Source: Amaurobius ferox (Eukaryota; Arthropoda; Arachnida; Araneae; Amaurobiidae). Taken from it: a DNA stretch of 64,000 nt. The notes beneath the pieces were generated by a model. It was given only the letters and a program-made list of their open reading frames with translations, had not been told where the DNA came from and made no database searches. The stretch's first letter is position 1; each line of letters starts with the position of its first letter. Location: contig OX578155.1 of assembly GCA_951213105.1 (NCBI GenBank), positions 34,741,984-34,805,983 on the forward strand, written 5' to 3'. Below, piece by piece: positions 34,892 to 45,509 of the stretch. The translations under genes and the position numbers were made by a program.

Positions 34892-37185
34892 TAGCAGCAT
34901 ACCAGTTCTTCGTACGGAGTATATAATAAAGTAACTTAAAATTCACAATCATATGCAAATTCCTATAGTAAACGAAATGACATTTTTAATCAAAATATCC
35001 TGTGAAAATATTTAATGTAATGCTCCTAAACAGAAGTTTAAGAATCTATGTTCTCGCTATATAAAATTATCTTCACGGATAGATCTGAAGAATAAAACAT
35101 CCTGGTCCTTTTTTTAAGCAAATTTACAAAAAATATGGAATTGAATCCATATATGCAAAATAAAAGCGTTAAAATTGTATGGCACCCGTACTACTTATAT
35201 ACGCGAATATTAGAAGATATAACCTGTATTAGTAGATTACATGTATAAATTAAAAATTTCAATAAACCCGTAATCTTTAAACCTGAAGGTAGTGATTGAT
35301 GCCAATATATGCCAAAATGAAAGTGCTAAAATTATATGGGAAGATATAACCGTACTATTTATAATGTCGTAGATTAGAAGATATGTCAGAGTGTTTGTAG
35401 AAGATTACCCGTATTACAATACGAGTCTCAAAAGTCTTTGCCAAAATAAAACAGATGACGTTTCAAATTTAAAATATCAATAATCTCCGTAATCTTCATA
35501 CCAGAATGCCGTACTTGATTCCAATATACTCCAAACTATATACCAATACACCTGTACTATTTATATTCTCGTAGATTAGAATGTATATCCGTGCATTTGT
35601 AGAAGATTTCTCGTACAACGTACAATATATGAGTTTCAATAAATTTTGCCGTAATAAAACAATGACATAATAACTTGAAAATATCAATAATCTTTGAATC
35701 AATAATCCCCGAAAATATCAATAATAATAATGTTTAAACCTGAAGACCGTAACTGATATTATCCAGTCAAAAACGCAATGGCAATGAAATTTATTTACAT
35801 ATCTTTATTATTCAAATTGGAAAAGATTTAATAAAAATCCTCTGCCGCATAAACACATTGGATTTAAATCCGTTGCTAAGCGACATATCATTTGCTTTAA
35901 ATAAATTGGTGGAAAAAATATCGTCTGAATAATGCTATCTCTATGGAAGGTTTGGCGACATTTTTGCCAGTTTAAAAAATCGCCAAATTCATCGCTAAGT
36001 GGCACAGTAAAACTGACAGTCCCACTTAGCGACAAATTGACGAAACATTATCACGATACTATCCAATAACAAAACGCAATTAATTTCATTTATTTAGAGC
36101 AATTTTATTAATTTCAAGACATTTTTATGGATTTACAAACATTTTTATCAATTTGGTGACATTTTAAAAATTCGCTAAATGTGTTACTAAGTAGGATGGT
36201 TGGACTGACAGACAAATTCTAACGAAACATCATTTCAGTACTTTCTTCTAACAAAGCAAAATAAATTGCATTGAATTGCGTCGTTTTTAACAATTGGCGA
36301 CATTTCCGTTAATTTGGCAAAACAGAAAAGTTGCCAAGTTAGCGATATCCCACCAAATTCGAAGCTCTAAATTTTCAGATCTAAATAAAACATCCAGATC
36401 CCGTTTGTATATACTAAATGGAAACACTAAAATTGTATTAGAAGATGTTCTACCCTTTTTCAGTTTCAACAATCGGCTAAATGAATTTATTGGCTAAACA
36501 CAATATATGAGTTTATTAGCTAAACACAATATATAAGCATAGCCATATTAACCAACACTCTTTGCCAAAATAAATTAAAGTGATGTAAGCAGTCCGCAAT
36601 TAATATAATTAAAAAAAAATCAAATCGCTTATTTATAAGATAGTTTACTTTTATACCCATTCATTTATTATTCAAATCAAAAAAATAATAATAAACATTA
36701 ACAAACACATTTAATTCAATTGCGTTGCCGAGCAACATGATATATCCTCATGAAATTCTAAAAATTAATTAACTATTTTGATTTCTTAATACGTTCATCG
36801 TTGAGTAAAAGCTTAAGAAAAATAAACCATGGTGTCAGATTTTCCATTTAAATTCATGTTTTCAAACAATTCCTGATTTCAGAAAGTGACTATTTAACGC
36901 AAAAATCTGCCACCAAACTCAGAGATAAAATTTTAATTTATTTTCACGTTTTAAACAAACGGTTTTCAACCTTTTCGTTTGGAGGAACCAGGGAGTTTGA
37001 GAGTAAAACGCCTAGGAAAAAAATTTCGTTTTCAATTAATATCTCGACAACCCCTGGTCTTAAACTCAAAACTTGGACTAAATTTAAGGGGGGCTATTTC
37101 AAGACTACCCACAAAATTTTATTAAATTCGATTCAGTCGCTCTCCGTGATGACGGGGCAAACAGACAGATTTTCAATTTTATATA
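34891..37185 (+). mobile_element. Family D element, near complete
   Basis: Starts CTAGCAGCATACCAGTTC and follows the D order. The 3' end is reduced: one of the two terminal units, then ACAGACAGATTTTCAATTTT and ATATA, where a fold-back MITE is inserted. The D tail continues at 37903. Internal rows of short GGCGA/GCCAA motifs at 35945-36020 resemble those of family B. Confidence 0.7.
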
Positions 37186-37902
37186 CAGGGTGTCCAGTGC
37201 TCTCGGTGCCCAATGGCTATTTCCTCAACCGTTAGTCACAGGAATACACTTCCAATTGCAAAAATGTTTTAAATTTTAAAATCTATTATTTTAGAAACAG
37301 TTTAAATAAATAAATGCATTTCTGAAAGAATTGCGAAATATAAATTTTTATACAGTCTCCCGGTCCCACCAATTATATTTAGGAAAATCATCCTTATACA
37401 ATTCTATGCAAAATAAAAAAAAATCATCAGTTTACGACCAAAATTGGCCGACTTATGGCTGTTTAAAGTTGGAGGACTTTTTGTGCTGAGAAATGGCCAA
37501 TACGGTCCCTGATTGGTTGGTTGCCTGGAGAAATGGTCAATACGGTCCCTGATTGGTGATTGGTTGGTTGCCTGAAACGGGACATTTTTATGCGTGGAAA
37601 TGAGACTTAAGTCATAAAGTTGAATGCTTCATAACTCGGTGAATTTTGGTCGTAAATGAAAGATTTTTTTCTTATTTTGCATGAAATTGTATGAGGATGA
37701 TTTTCCTAAATATAATTGGTAGGACCGAGGAACCGTATAAAAATTTATATTTCGTATTTCTTTCAGAAATGTATTTATTAATTTAAACTGCTTCAAAGAT
37801 AATAGATTTTAAAATTTAAAACATTTTTGCAATTGGAAGTATATCTCTGTGACTAACGGTTGAAGAAATAGCCATTGGGCACCGATAGCACTGGACACCC
37901 TG
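37186..37902. mobile_element. Fold-back MITE with arms of about 265 bp and TA target
   Basis: Begins CAGGGTGTCCAGTGCTCTCG and ends with its complement. The two arms (about 37186-37450 and 37635-37902) are inverted copies of each other at about 90% by eye. TA flanks both ends. The centre has a direct repeat (GGTTGGTTGCCTG). There is no coding frame. CAGGGTG ends with a TA target suggest Tc1/mariner mobilisation; this is inference. Confidence 0.85.
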
Positions 37903-37908
37903 TATATG

Positions 37909-37910
<2 letters not shown>

Positions 37911-37952
<42 letters not shown>
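37911..37952. repeat. (AT)n microsatellite
   Basis: About 42 bp of AT in the tail of the D element just after the fold-back MITE. Confidence 0.95.
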
Positions 37953-37954
<2 letters not shown>

Positions 37955-39644
37955 CATGCTTGCAAGTGTTTTACAGTGGAGTTTGTGTGTGTGTTTACTT
38001 AACTTCACTTATTTTCTTCTCCTTACTGCCTTATAACTCTTTTTTTTTTTAAACTTCGTTACAGCAAACAATTATTAAATTTGTAGATCATTTGGTGTCT
38101 TAATCTATATTCACCATTTACTCACCCAGAATATTTCTTTGGTGATTTTATGTGGTGTACACTTAGTAGTGCACTGATGATATCTTATTAATTTAAGCTC
38201 ACACTTATAGGAGAAGTATCGAATGCACACTCACTGTATTTTTGTTGGTGAACTCTTATGTCACTTATGTTGGGGAATTCCATCTCTATGATGAGGTATC
38301 GAGCGCACACACACACTGACTATCGTTTGGGAAACTCCTGTATTGAGATTATCTTCGCAAACTCCAGAACGATCTCCGTATACATTCAGGCTCACGCTGA
38401 TAGGAATTTTCTCTGTATCGGGATGATGTCTGTCCTCGGGATTCTGCTTTATGCTTGCTGGATCCGCATACTCGGTATACATCTTGTTTCGGGTTGATAG
38501 GAATTTCTCTCAGTATCAGGGTGATGTCTGTCCTCTGAATACAATTCGGTTTCGTTGAAAGTATGCAACTCTCCGTTCGAGATTATTTCTTTCTTGTCAG
38601 GAATCACTCATCTTCTTCCACAATGCCTCGAGCACCCTTAAAGGACTGCAATGGCATTCAGAACTTTATTCGGGCCGGCGAACTTGTGGCTATGTTCTTC
38701 GTATCAGCATATTATTTTTTGTGTGATTGTCCACATCTTTGCTACGTCATCACTCTTAATAGAAATTGGCTGCGACATGCGTCCACGTACACTTTGTACA
38801 GCTGCATCCTACGGCATCATTTTTCTCTCTAAGCTGACGCTTTCTAAAAAGGCACTTCAGAGAATAGAAATGCTTAATAATCGAAATATACAATTATTTC
38901 GTGATTATAGCCTTTCAATACTTTACAAAAAAACACATTCCTCGGTTCGAGCAGATAGCACGAGGCTACCGCCTTCCCCGAGAATCAAAAATTTGCGCAC
39001 GTAAATCTGCGACCTTGCACTGTCGCGTCCACCGATCAAGAGAGGGCCGATGTCATCCTCGGCTCTCCGTTGCTAGGTCAAAGGTCGCGTGTGATTGGCT
39101 AGTTCGCTTCCTTCTGACCCCTGACAACAACCTTGGAGAGCAGAGAAAGTACTGGAACTTTCTGGAAAAAGTGGTAGCTCGCGCTATGAACTGCACCTTC
39201 GTGCATGACGGCAATATCCGATGTAAGGCTTGCTTGTGAATAAAATGTCTGATAACTCTTTATCATGACATGTTTGTCTCATAATCACAAGAAAACGGCT
39301 GCACCGAATTTCATGAATTATGGTGGATAGCTGTGACCCCCAGTAAAATTCAGTACATGTTACGAGTTCTTAGGGTCAGGGATTGTCGACATATTAATAA
39401 AAATAGAACCTGCCATAGAGATAGCATTATGCAAACGATATTTCTAAAGCAAATTTATTTGAAAAAAAAAAAAGGATATCATGTTGCTAAACAATGGAAT
39501 TAAATCCAATGAGTTTATACAGCAGACGATTTAATTATGAAATACATATAAAAATTTCATCGAAAATATATTTTTGACTGCATTATATCGATTTCGGCTT
39601 TCAGGTTGAAAGATTATGGGGGTTATTGATATTTTCAATTTTAA
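37953..39644. other. GC-richer low-copy region with local repeats; nature unknown
   Basis: Diverged direct repeats occur at 38207/38290 (GTATCGA-NGCACAC...) and 38400/38497 (GATAGGAATTT-CTC...GATGATGTCTGTCCTC). From 38550 to 39240 the base composition is more balanced and several overlapping short frames of about 90-115 codons exist on the plus strand, none resembling a protein I know. AATAAA lies at 39240. A retroelement LTR or a transcribed non-coding region are options. No protein is claimed. Confidence 0.3.
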
Positions 39645-40128
39645 CCTGAAAAAACTATATTTTAGTGTGACGTCTGCTGTGTGTCCAACGCAAGTAACCA
39701 CCTTAGTTCTAGAACTAATTGACTAAATTTCAGAAATTTTGTAAGTAACGCACGTGGGTTACTCTGGTGCTGATTAGGTTTTTGTACGATTCGTAAAGAA
39801 AGAATCTGCCATTTTTTTTTTTTTTTTTTTGCAAAATGGTCCCTCAAAAATCGTTAAATCTGAAATAAAAGGCTGCATGATCAAATGTATTAATCAAACA
39901 CTTGTTTCATACTAAAGCTAACCTCTTAACTCTAGGACTAGCCATTCTCCAGATATTTCAGGGTTTTTTTTATTTTGTTTGTTTTTTGCATTTATACCAA
40001 GTCGCTTTTGAAAATACGCCCAGTTATTGAATGAAAACGAAAAGTGAATTAAAACTGCAAATTCAGCGTAATTTCAAATAGTTATATATGTTATTTTGTG
40101 CCATTAAACTCAAATTAATGAATTGTAT
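39645..40128 (+). mobile_element. Family A, old copy, left part, interrupted by SINE pair
   Basis: TTTTAGTGTGACGTCTGCTG, one internal unit, AGGACTAGCCATTCTCCAGA and the ATTAAACTCAAATTAATGAA segment. It resumes at about 40470. Confidence 0.65.
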
Positions 40129-40469
40129 AGAGCCTAGCTGCACTAACACCGGGAATCGAACCCTGGATCTCCGAACTTTCCAGCCGACGTTCTACCGTAG
40201 AGCTACAGAGACGAAATTGCAAGCTCCTACCGCGGAAGTGGATTCTTTATTCTCCACCCTGTAATGTCAGATTAGCGAGCAACTGACAATCTCACTGTCT
40301 ATTTCCTGCTATTTTTTCCTCGGATTAGCCTCCTGCTACTACTAATTTTACCCAGCCCAACCGAGAATCGAACCTTGGATTTCCGAACTGGCCAGCCGAC
40401 GCTCTACCATTGAGCTACTGGGACGAAATTGCAGGCTATCGTCGAAGTGGACTCTGCAGAATGATGAAA
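40129..40469 (-). mobile_element. Two tandem tRNA-derived SINE fragments
   Basis: On the minus strand two similar units read GTAGCTC-A-GGTAGA-CGTCGGCTGG, a tRNA-like A-box region, and GGTTCGATTC, a B box: 40430-40365 and 40215-40145. Both are preceded by the same non-tRNA sequence (GCAATTTCGTC). The anticodon stem does not pair, so they are not functional tRNA genes. They sit inside a family A copy. Confidence 0.65.
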
Positions 40470-40540
40470 GTAAGAGAAAATGAATTTCAGTTTGTAGTAA
40501 ACGTCATATGCTGTCCACATCATAATTTTATTTATATACA
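40470..40540 (+). mobile_element. Family A, 3' end of the SINE-interrupted copy
   Basis: GTAAGAGAAAATGAATTTCA, then a decayed sub-terminal repeat and CATATGCTGTCCACATCA hairpin. Confidence 0.6.
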
Positions 40541-40559
40541 GTACGGAAAGTAAAAACAA

Positions 40560-40760
40560 AAAAGATAATTTGCAGGCTAAGTGGTGCTATAAAATCGTTA
40601 CAAGATATTCTGCCTACGCACAGTTCAAAACTTCAATCCCCGCAGTGGTTATTACCCCAACAATTCAAAATTATGTTGCTGTTGCACACACATTCCCAGG
40701 CTTCTAAGTATCTTCGTTGACAGCATTATGGGTTCTTGGTAGCTGCGTAATTTGTTGACA
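40560..40760. repeat. Unclassified diverged repeat F, copy 1
   Basis: Colinear with 45190-45390: CTACGCA-AGTT-AAA-TTTCAATCC, TGGTTATT-CCCC, ATTCAAAAT and GCTGACAGCATTAT in the same order. Nothing else is recognised to 41173. Confidence 0.5.
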
Positions 40761-41173
40761 AGCATTCACTGACACCGCCACTTGTTTCTTCAGATTTATG
40801 GTGTAATTATAGTCGAGAAGATTTGCAAATTGATTATTTTTTTCTGTTGTAAAAATTGGGAGGCAACATTAGAGAAGTTGTTTAGACCACTACACATGGA
40901 CCGTAAATTTTAATTCGGTACAACATTTTCTGAAAATCGTAAACGACTCTCATAAATTTCAACAACAAAAAAATATATAAAATCCAGTGGCAGCTTATGG
41001 GGTCACGCAGGTAACGTAGGATAAGCGCTGCTTTTCAAGGCTCAAGGTGTATTTTAATTTTGATGGGGATGCCTTATCTGGGAGCAAATCCAGATTTTCA
41101 TCCCCAGTCGAACATGGAAGAAAGAGATCGAAGGAAAAGTAAATTACGAAAATTATAGAGTTTAGAAACAGGA

Positions 41174-41665
41174 TAAAGTGTGCTCGTTAGTGTTATTCAC
41201 TTACGAGCTTATGAGAGTACATCGAGTTTATTTATTATTAATTTTTTTTTTTCAAATGGCCAGGCACTTTAACCTTCGTCATTCTCCTTTATTACAGCGG
41301 CCGGAGTGTGAACCATTTAGCCGTCCATTGACGTTGCCCCAGGCGCACCAGAGGGGGCGGATCACATTGCGCCCACAACACAAACATCCATGCCTTACGT
41401 GGGGCTCGAACCCACAACGTGGCGGTCGAGCGATTGCTACGGAAACGCTTGCCTTGACCACTCGACAACCACGTCGGCGACATAGAGTTTATTAAATTAT
41501 ATGAACGGGGATTCCAAGAGTTAGAACAGAGAAAAGATTTTATATAAAGTGTGCTCGTTAGTGTTATTCACTTACGAGTATTATGAAGAACATAAAGTTT
41601 ATTAAATTATATGACCGGTGATATAACGCTTGGAAGCGTTAGAATAGAGGGAAGATTTTATAAGT
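41174..41665. repeat. Tandem duplication of about 120 bp, one unit interrupted by a SINE
   Basis: TAAAGTGTGCTCGTTAGTGT, TATTCACTTACGAG and ACAT-NAGTTTATT occur at 41174-41232 and again at 41545-41604. The sequence AAATTATATGA-CGG-GAT continues after 41493 and after 41604. The first unit carries the SINE at 41233-41479; the second is uninterrupted. Confidence 0.85.
41233..41479 (-). mobile_element. tRNA-Ser/Leu-type SINE with target duplication
   Basis: On the minus strand the element starts CGCCGACGTGGTTGTCGAGT. GTCGAGTGGTCAAGGC is an A box of the Ser/Leu type, and GGGTTCGAGCCC (about 41410-41400) is a perfect B box. The body is GC-rich and the 3' end is A-rich, ending in TTAATAATAAATA. It is flanked by ACATCGAGTTTATT (41219-41232) and ACATAGAGTTTATT (41480-41493), a 14-bp target duplication with one change. 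Confidence 0.9.
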
Positions 41666-43199
41666 GGGAGTGCGCTAAAATTTGCGCTGACCGCGATAAG
41701 TTGAACCAGATGCTGTAAACATACTGGGGGGGGGGATTAAGATGGTCGATGCAATAATTTAGCCAAATGCTAGGATGTTAAAAGAACATGACAGGAATGA
41801 CGATGAAATTAGGAACACAGGGAGGCGAAAAAAGCTATACTAGCCGCCTCCTCTTACGAGGATTGAGAGGTTCTTCGCGGTTGCCTCCAAGAAGGTCGCT
41901 TCCAAAACCCAAAAATAATCTTACAATTCTTCACTAGTGTCCTAGAACAAATTAAAGTAGTCCCCACCGATATCGACAGGATTCATATTCTGCACAAAAG
42001 TCTTAGTGATCTTGCTGTGCAAACTTGAATTCCTGTCTCCTAATTGGCCTACTCAGATGAGCTCTCAATCCCAGCGTTTTTATAACGCAGTCTTTCATTG
42101 ATTCAAAGCCAGTGCTCCAAGGAGCACAGTTAGACCCCTCCCACTTAAAACTTCTGCTTTTCTTCTCGAGAAATTTTACTTCTTGTGCAAGGTAAAGGTT
42201 CAAAAGGGGTGCCTAATCTGGGTTTTGACTTCCAGAGTTAATTCCCCAGACTAAAAAGAGAAAGGAAAACGAAAGAAAGGAATTTCGAAAGGGAGTTTAA
42301 AAAGTCGTAAGGTTGCTCGGAGAATTTAAGATCTTCCGAGTCTTAAGAAAGAGAAATTAAGAGAATTTAGACAAAAACGGAATTTACAAAAATTTTAAAC
42401 TAGGGAGAGAGATCCAGAAAGGAGAGGAGAGTTTAATTTTGAACGTGGGGGTGAGCACAAGCGGCGCAGGTCCTTGCACAATACGCAGGTGAGCCAGATG
42501 CCTCCACGGCGGGGGGGGGGATTTAATTCTTATTCCAAATTCTGCGACTCAACAGATCTTGATTGCGATTCGTCACAATCGGGATCGAAGAGCATCGCCC
42601 GTTTTTTTAAATTTCTCTTCTGTAAAGTGTATTTTTTCACTATTTCCCAATCGCCCTTTAGATTTGAGTATAAAGGCAGCCTGACGACTGTCTGGGAACT
42701 CCGTTAATTGGAAATCCTTGAACTTTGGAAGAGATCATAAAGGATAAGCACTGCTTCACTTAAAGTTATTGGCTGAATGGGTTATTATTTGATGAAATTT
42801 TCATACTCGTTTGGCTATTTTTAGACAATATTTGACAACACTTGTCCCAGTAGGGTGATGTGTTTTGATAATATTCGTTGTCGGGGAGGAGGGAAATCTC
42901 GCCACTGAATCTGCTTCACCCATTCTTGAAGTCACGAGCCGCCACTGATAAAATCAGCTGAAACAGCGCAATGGCAACAGCAAAGGTGAAGAAATTAACA
43001 GAATAATGCTCACGTAAAGGGAAACCCATTTTTTTCTTAAAATATTTTTACCTTTTCTGTTATCTATAATTTCCTTTTATGAAGAAGGTATCTATTCAAT
43101 TTTTCAAAATCGATTTTAATCACTTTTAATCTAGTTAAATGCCACTTAATTCCGTAGTCTTTGATATTCATAAATAATTTCAGCATTTTCAACATTTTT
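41666..43199. other. Low-copy region, no gene seen
   Basis: Contains an A/G-rich stretch (42245-42430) and GTATAAAGG at about 42668, a possible TATA box without other support. No protein-like frame and no family A-E sequence. Confidence 0.35.
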
Positions 43200-44506
43200 A
43201 ACACTTTACAACAAAGTTGAAAAGTGTTTATGACTTTGTTCATTCTGTCTGTCTGTCTGTCTGTCCGTTAGCACGATAACTGCCGTAAAAATGACTTAAT
43301 CAAAATGAAATTTTAGTATGTTGTTCAGACGGTCTATAGGACCTATGGGAATATAAATGAATAATATCACCCAATTAGTTTTGGATTGAACCCGGGTTGA
43401 AAAAATGGAATACATTGAGCCCTATGGGACCTAATTTTTCAAGCATTTTTTAAGCGGATTTAAAATTCACAAATTGCTTCGAAAATTTTAGGCAATATTC
43501 AAATTGTTCCATAAAATATATAAAAAAAAATTCAGCGAAATATATTCAGTAGTTTTTTAAATAAAAATTAAAATAATAATAACACCTCTTATATGAAGCG
43601 ATCACGTGTCCATGATATGAAACGATCACATGACCCACTTCAAAATGATATATGGCATCCATCTTGTCTCAAAATCGTGATTTTTAAAGTTCTTTTTAAT
43701 TCATATTGAGTGTTGTATCCATCCTAAAACTACTTTATTTTTGCCTAAATTCTGTGCATCTACATACTTTAACAACGCAATGACAATATATTTCAGTTTA
43801 AATGCTCATACAAATTTGATTATTTCTACTATTAAGCCTATTTTTCACCTATGTAAAATGTAAACAGCAAAATATGTAGAATGAGTTGTATTAGAATCGC
43901 TGTAATTCTTTAACACAAAATCATTTAGTCCATGGAGTCTGCATGGCTGATATGAATGAAATATTCATTGATTTTAGAAAGAGAAGGACGATAATTTTCG
44001 ATGAAGTTTTACGCACAGAGTTTTACTTACTTGTAGCTCCATGGTCTTAATTTTTAAATAATATAAATTATTATAGTATTGTGATGAATGACATGAATGG
44101 GGGAATTATTTATGAATGAAATGTTGCTTTTATAGAGAGAGCCAGGCGTGTTATTTTTTTATGACGTCATTTGAATGAATTTCAGTTGTTTTCGATAAAG
44201 TTTTCAAATATAATAAATTATCGTAGTATTATGATAATTCTAAAATTATTACCGAGGAATGTATCACATTTTAGAGATGTTTAAACCAGGCAATTTATAT
44301 TTTAATGCCGTCATTTGAATGAAGTTAATTTTTTTCGATGAAGGTTTAAGGTTTCAAATATAATAAATTAATGTAGTATTGTGATAAGTTTTAAAATATT
44401 ACCGAGGAATGTATTGCATTTTAGACATGTTTAAATAAAATTGCATTGAAGTTGGAAAGTGTTTCATAATCAATGCTTTAAGCATGATTGATCTTTCTTG
44501 TTTTTA
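43200..44506 (+). mobile_element. Family C element, complete reference copy
   Basis: The 5' palindrome AACACTTTACAACAAAGTTG continues to AAAAGTGTT. A GTCT microsatellite lies at about 43244-43265, then the core ACGATAACTGCCGTAAAAAT. Two to three internal units of about 130-150 bp (ATTTGAATGAAGTT..., ACCGAGGAATGTAT...) lie between 43960 and 44430. The 3' sub-terminal repeat is GTTGGAAAGTGTTTC. The terminal stem-loop is ATCAATGCTTTAAGCATGAT, followed by CTTTCTTGTTTTTA. No coding frame. Confidence 0.85.
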
Positions 44507-44685
44507 TAATCGTCTGCTGTTCGTTTGACTCTGTTTCATATACACCCCCCTTTTCATACATTGTCTTTTTGCTTAATTATTATATTTATCGAATTGGCAA
44601 CGCCTATCTCCCGGAGTTAAGTGAGCAATATGTTGTCCAGCATTTGTTCTATCTTCTTTATCTTAATAAAGTATATTTTTTATAG
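44507..44685. other. Unassigned spacer between two C elements
   Basis: About 180 bp ending in AATAAAGTATATTTTTTAT. No recognised ends; a retroposed fragment is possible. Confidence 0.3.
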
Positions 44686-44940
44686 AAAAGTTTATGAATG
44701 AAATATTTACTGCTTTTACATTGAGAGCCAGGCGATTTATATTTCCATGAAGTTATTTGAATAAAGTTCATTTGTTTCCTATGAAGTTTTCAAATATAAT
44801 AAATTATAGCAGTATTGTGATAATTTTAAAAATATTACCGCTGAATGTATCGCATTTCAGAGATGTTTAAATAAAATTGCAATGCAGCTGAAAAATGCTT
44901 CATAATCAATGTTTCATGCATGATTGATCATTCCGGTAAA
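44686..44940 (+). repeat. Family C, 3' fragment
   Basis: One internal unit, then GCAGCTGAAAAATGCTTCAT and the decayed hairpin ATCAATGTTTCATGCATGAT. Confidence 0.75.
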
Positions 44941-45509
44941 TGAATTGCAAATGTACTTTAAAGATAATACCAAAAGGAAGATTCATATTTTAACCGGTCC
45001 TGTATGAGGCATGCATTTCTGTCGACTGTCGGATTGTGGATCAAATCCCGCCTGCATGTAGGAATGTTGTAGTGTCCGTTTGGAGTGTAAATGCAATCCG
45101 TTCCGGGAGTTCACCAGGGCAACGTCATGTGACTGCAAAATGGTTCACGATCCGGTTGTCAAAAATGGTCGAATGATTAGGCAATCAATTGCCTGCTCAT
45201 AAAAAAGAGAGATTTTATGAGGAACAGAAGGCCACTGAATATCTATCTACCTACGCAAAGGTTAAAATTTCAATCCTTAATGGTTATTGCCCCCATCTAT
45301 TCAAAATCTTTCTATTCCTTTACACTATTACATACCTGTGAACAATTTTGCTGACAGCATTATAGCTTTATTGTCTGGATTCAGTTTATGGGCCATCAGA
45401 ATTCAAGTCATTTGTTTAGATTTATTCGGCCAAGCAGTTTTCAATGCTCATTATGTACTTCCATGTAAGGAACTAGTTGCGGTGCCCGCAGCTAGCGGGC
45501 GTAATTTTT
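44941..45509. repeat. Spacer including diverged repeat F, copy 2
   Basis: 45190-45390 aligns with 40560-40760. Upstream, GGATCAAATCCCGCC (about 45042) resembles a B box but lacks a convincing A box. No gene. Confidence 0.45.

Noticed and set aside
38651..39239. Three overlapping frames of 89-117 codons
   Set aside because: They overlap one another in different frames on the same strand, resemble no known protein and are explained by lower stop frequency in a GC-richer block.
40145..40430. Possible tRNA genes on the minus strand
   Set aside because: A and B boxes are present but the anticodon stem cannot pair, and conserved non-tRNA sequence is attached. Treated as tRNA-derived SINEs.
42660..42720. 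TATA-like GTATAAAGG as a promoter
   Set aside because: No initiator, no downstream frame or splice site. TATA-like strings are expected often in AT-rich DNA.
44590..44640. 5S rRNA-like string (CGGAGTTAAGTGAGCAA)
   Set aside because: Only about ten bases resemble the 5S internal control region and the rest does not align.
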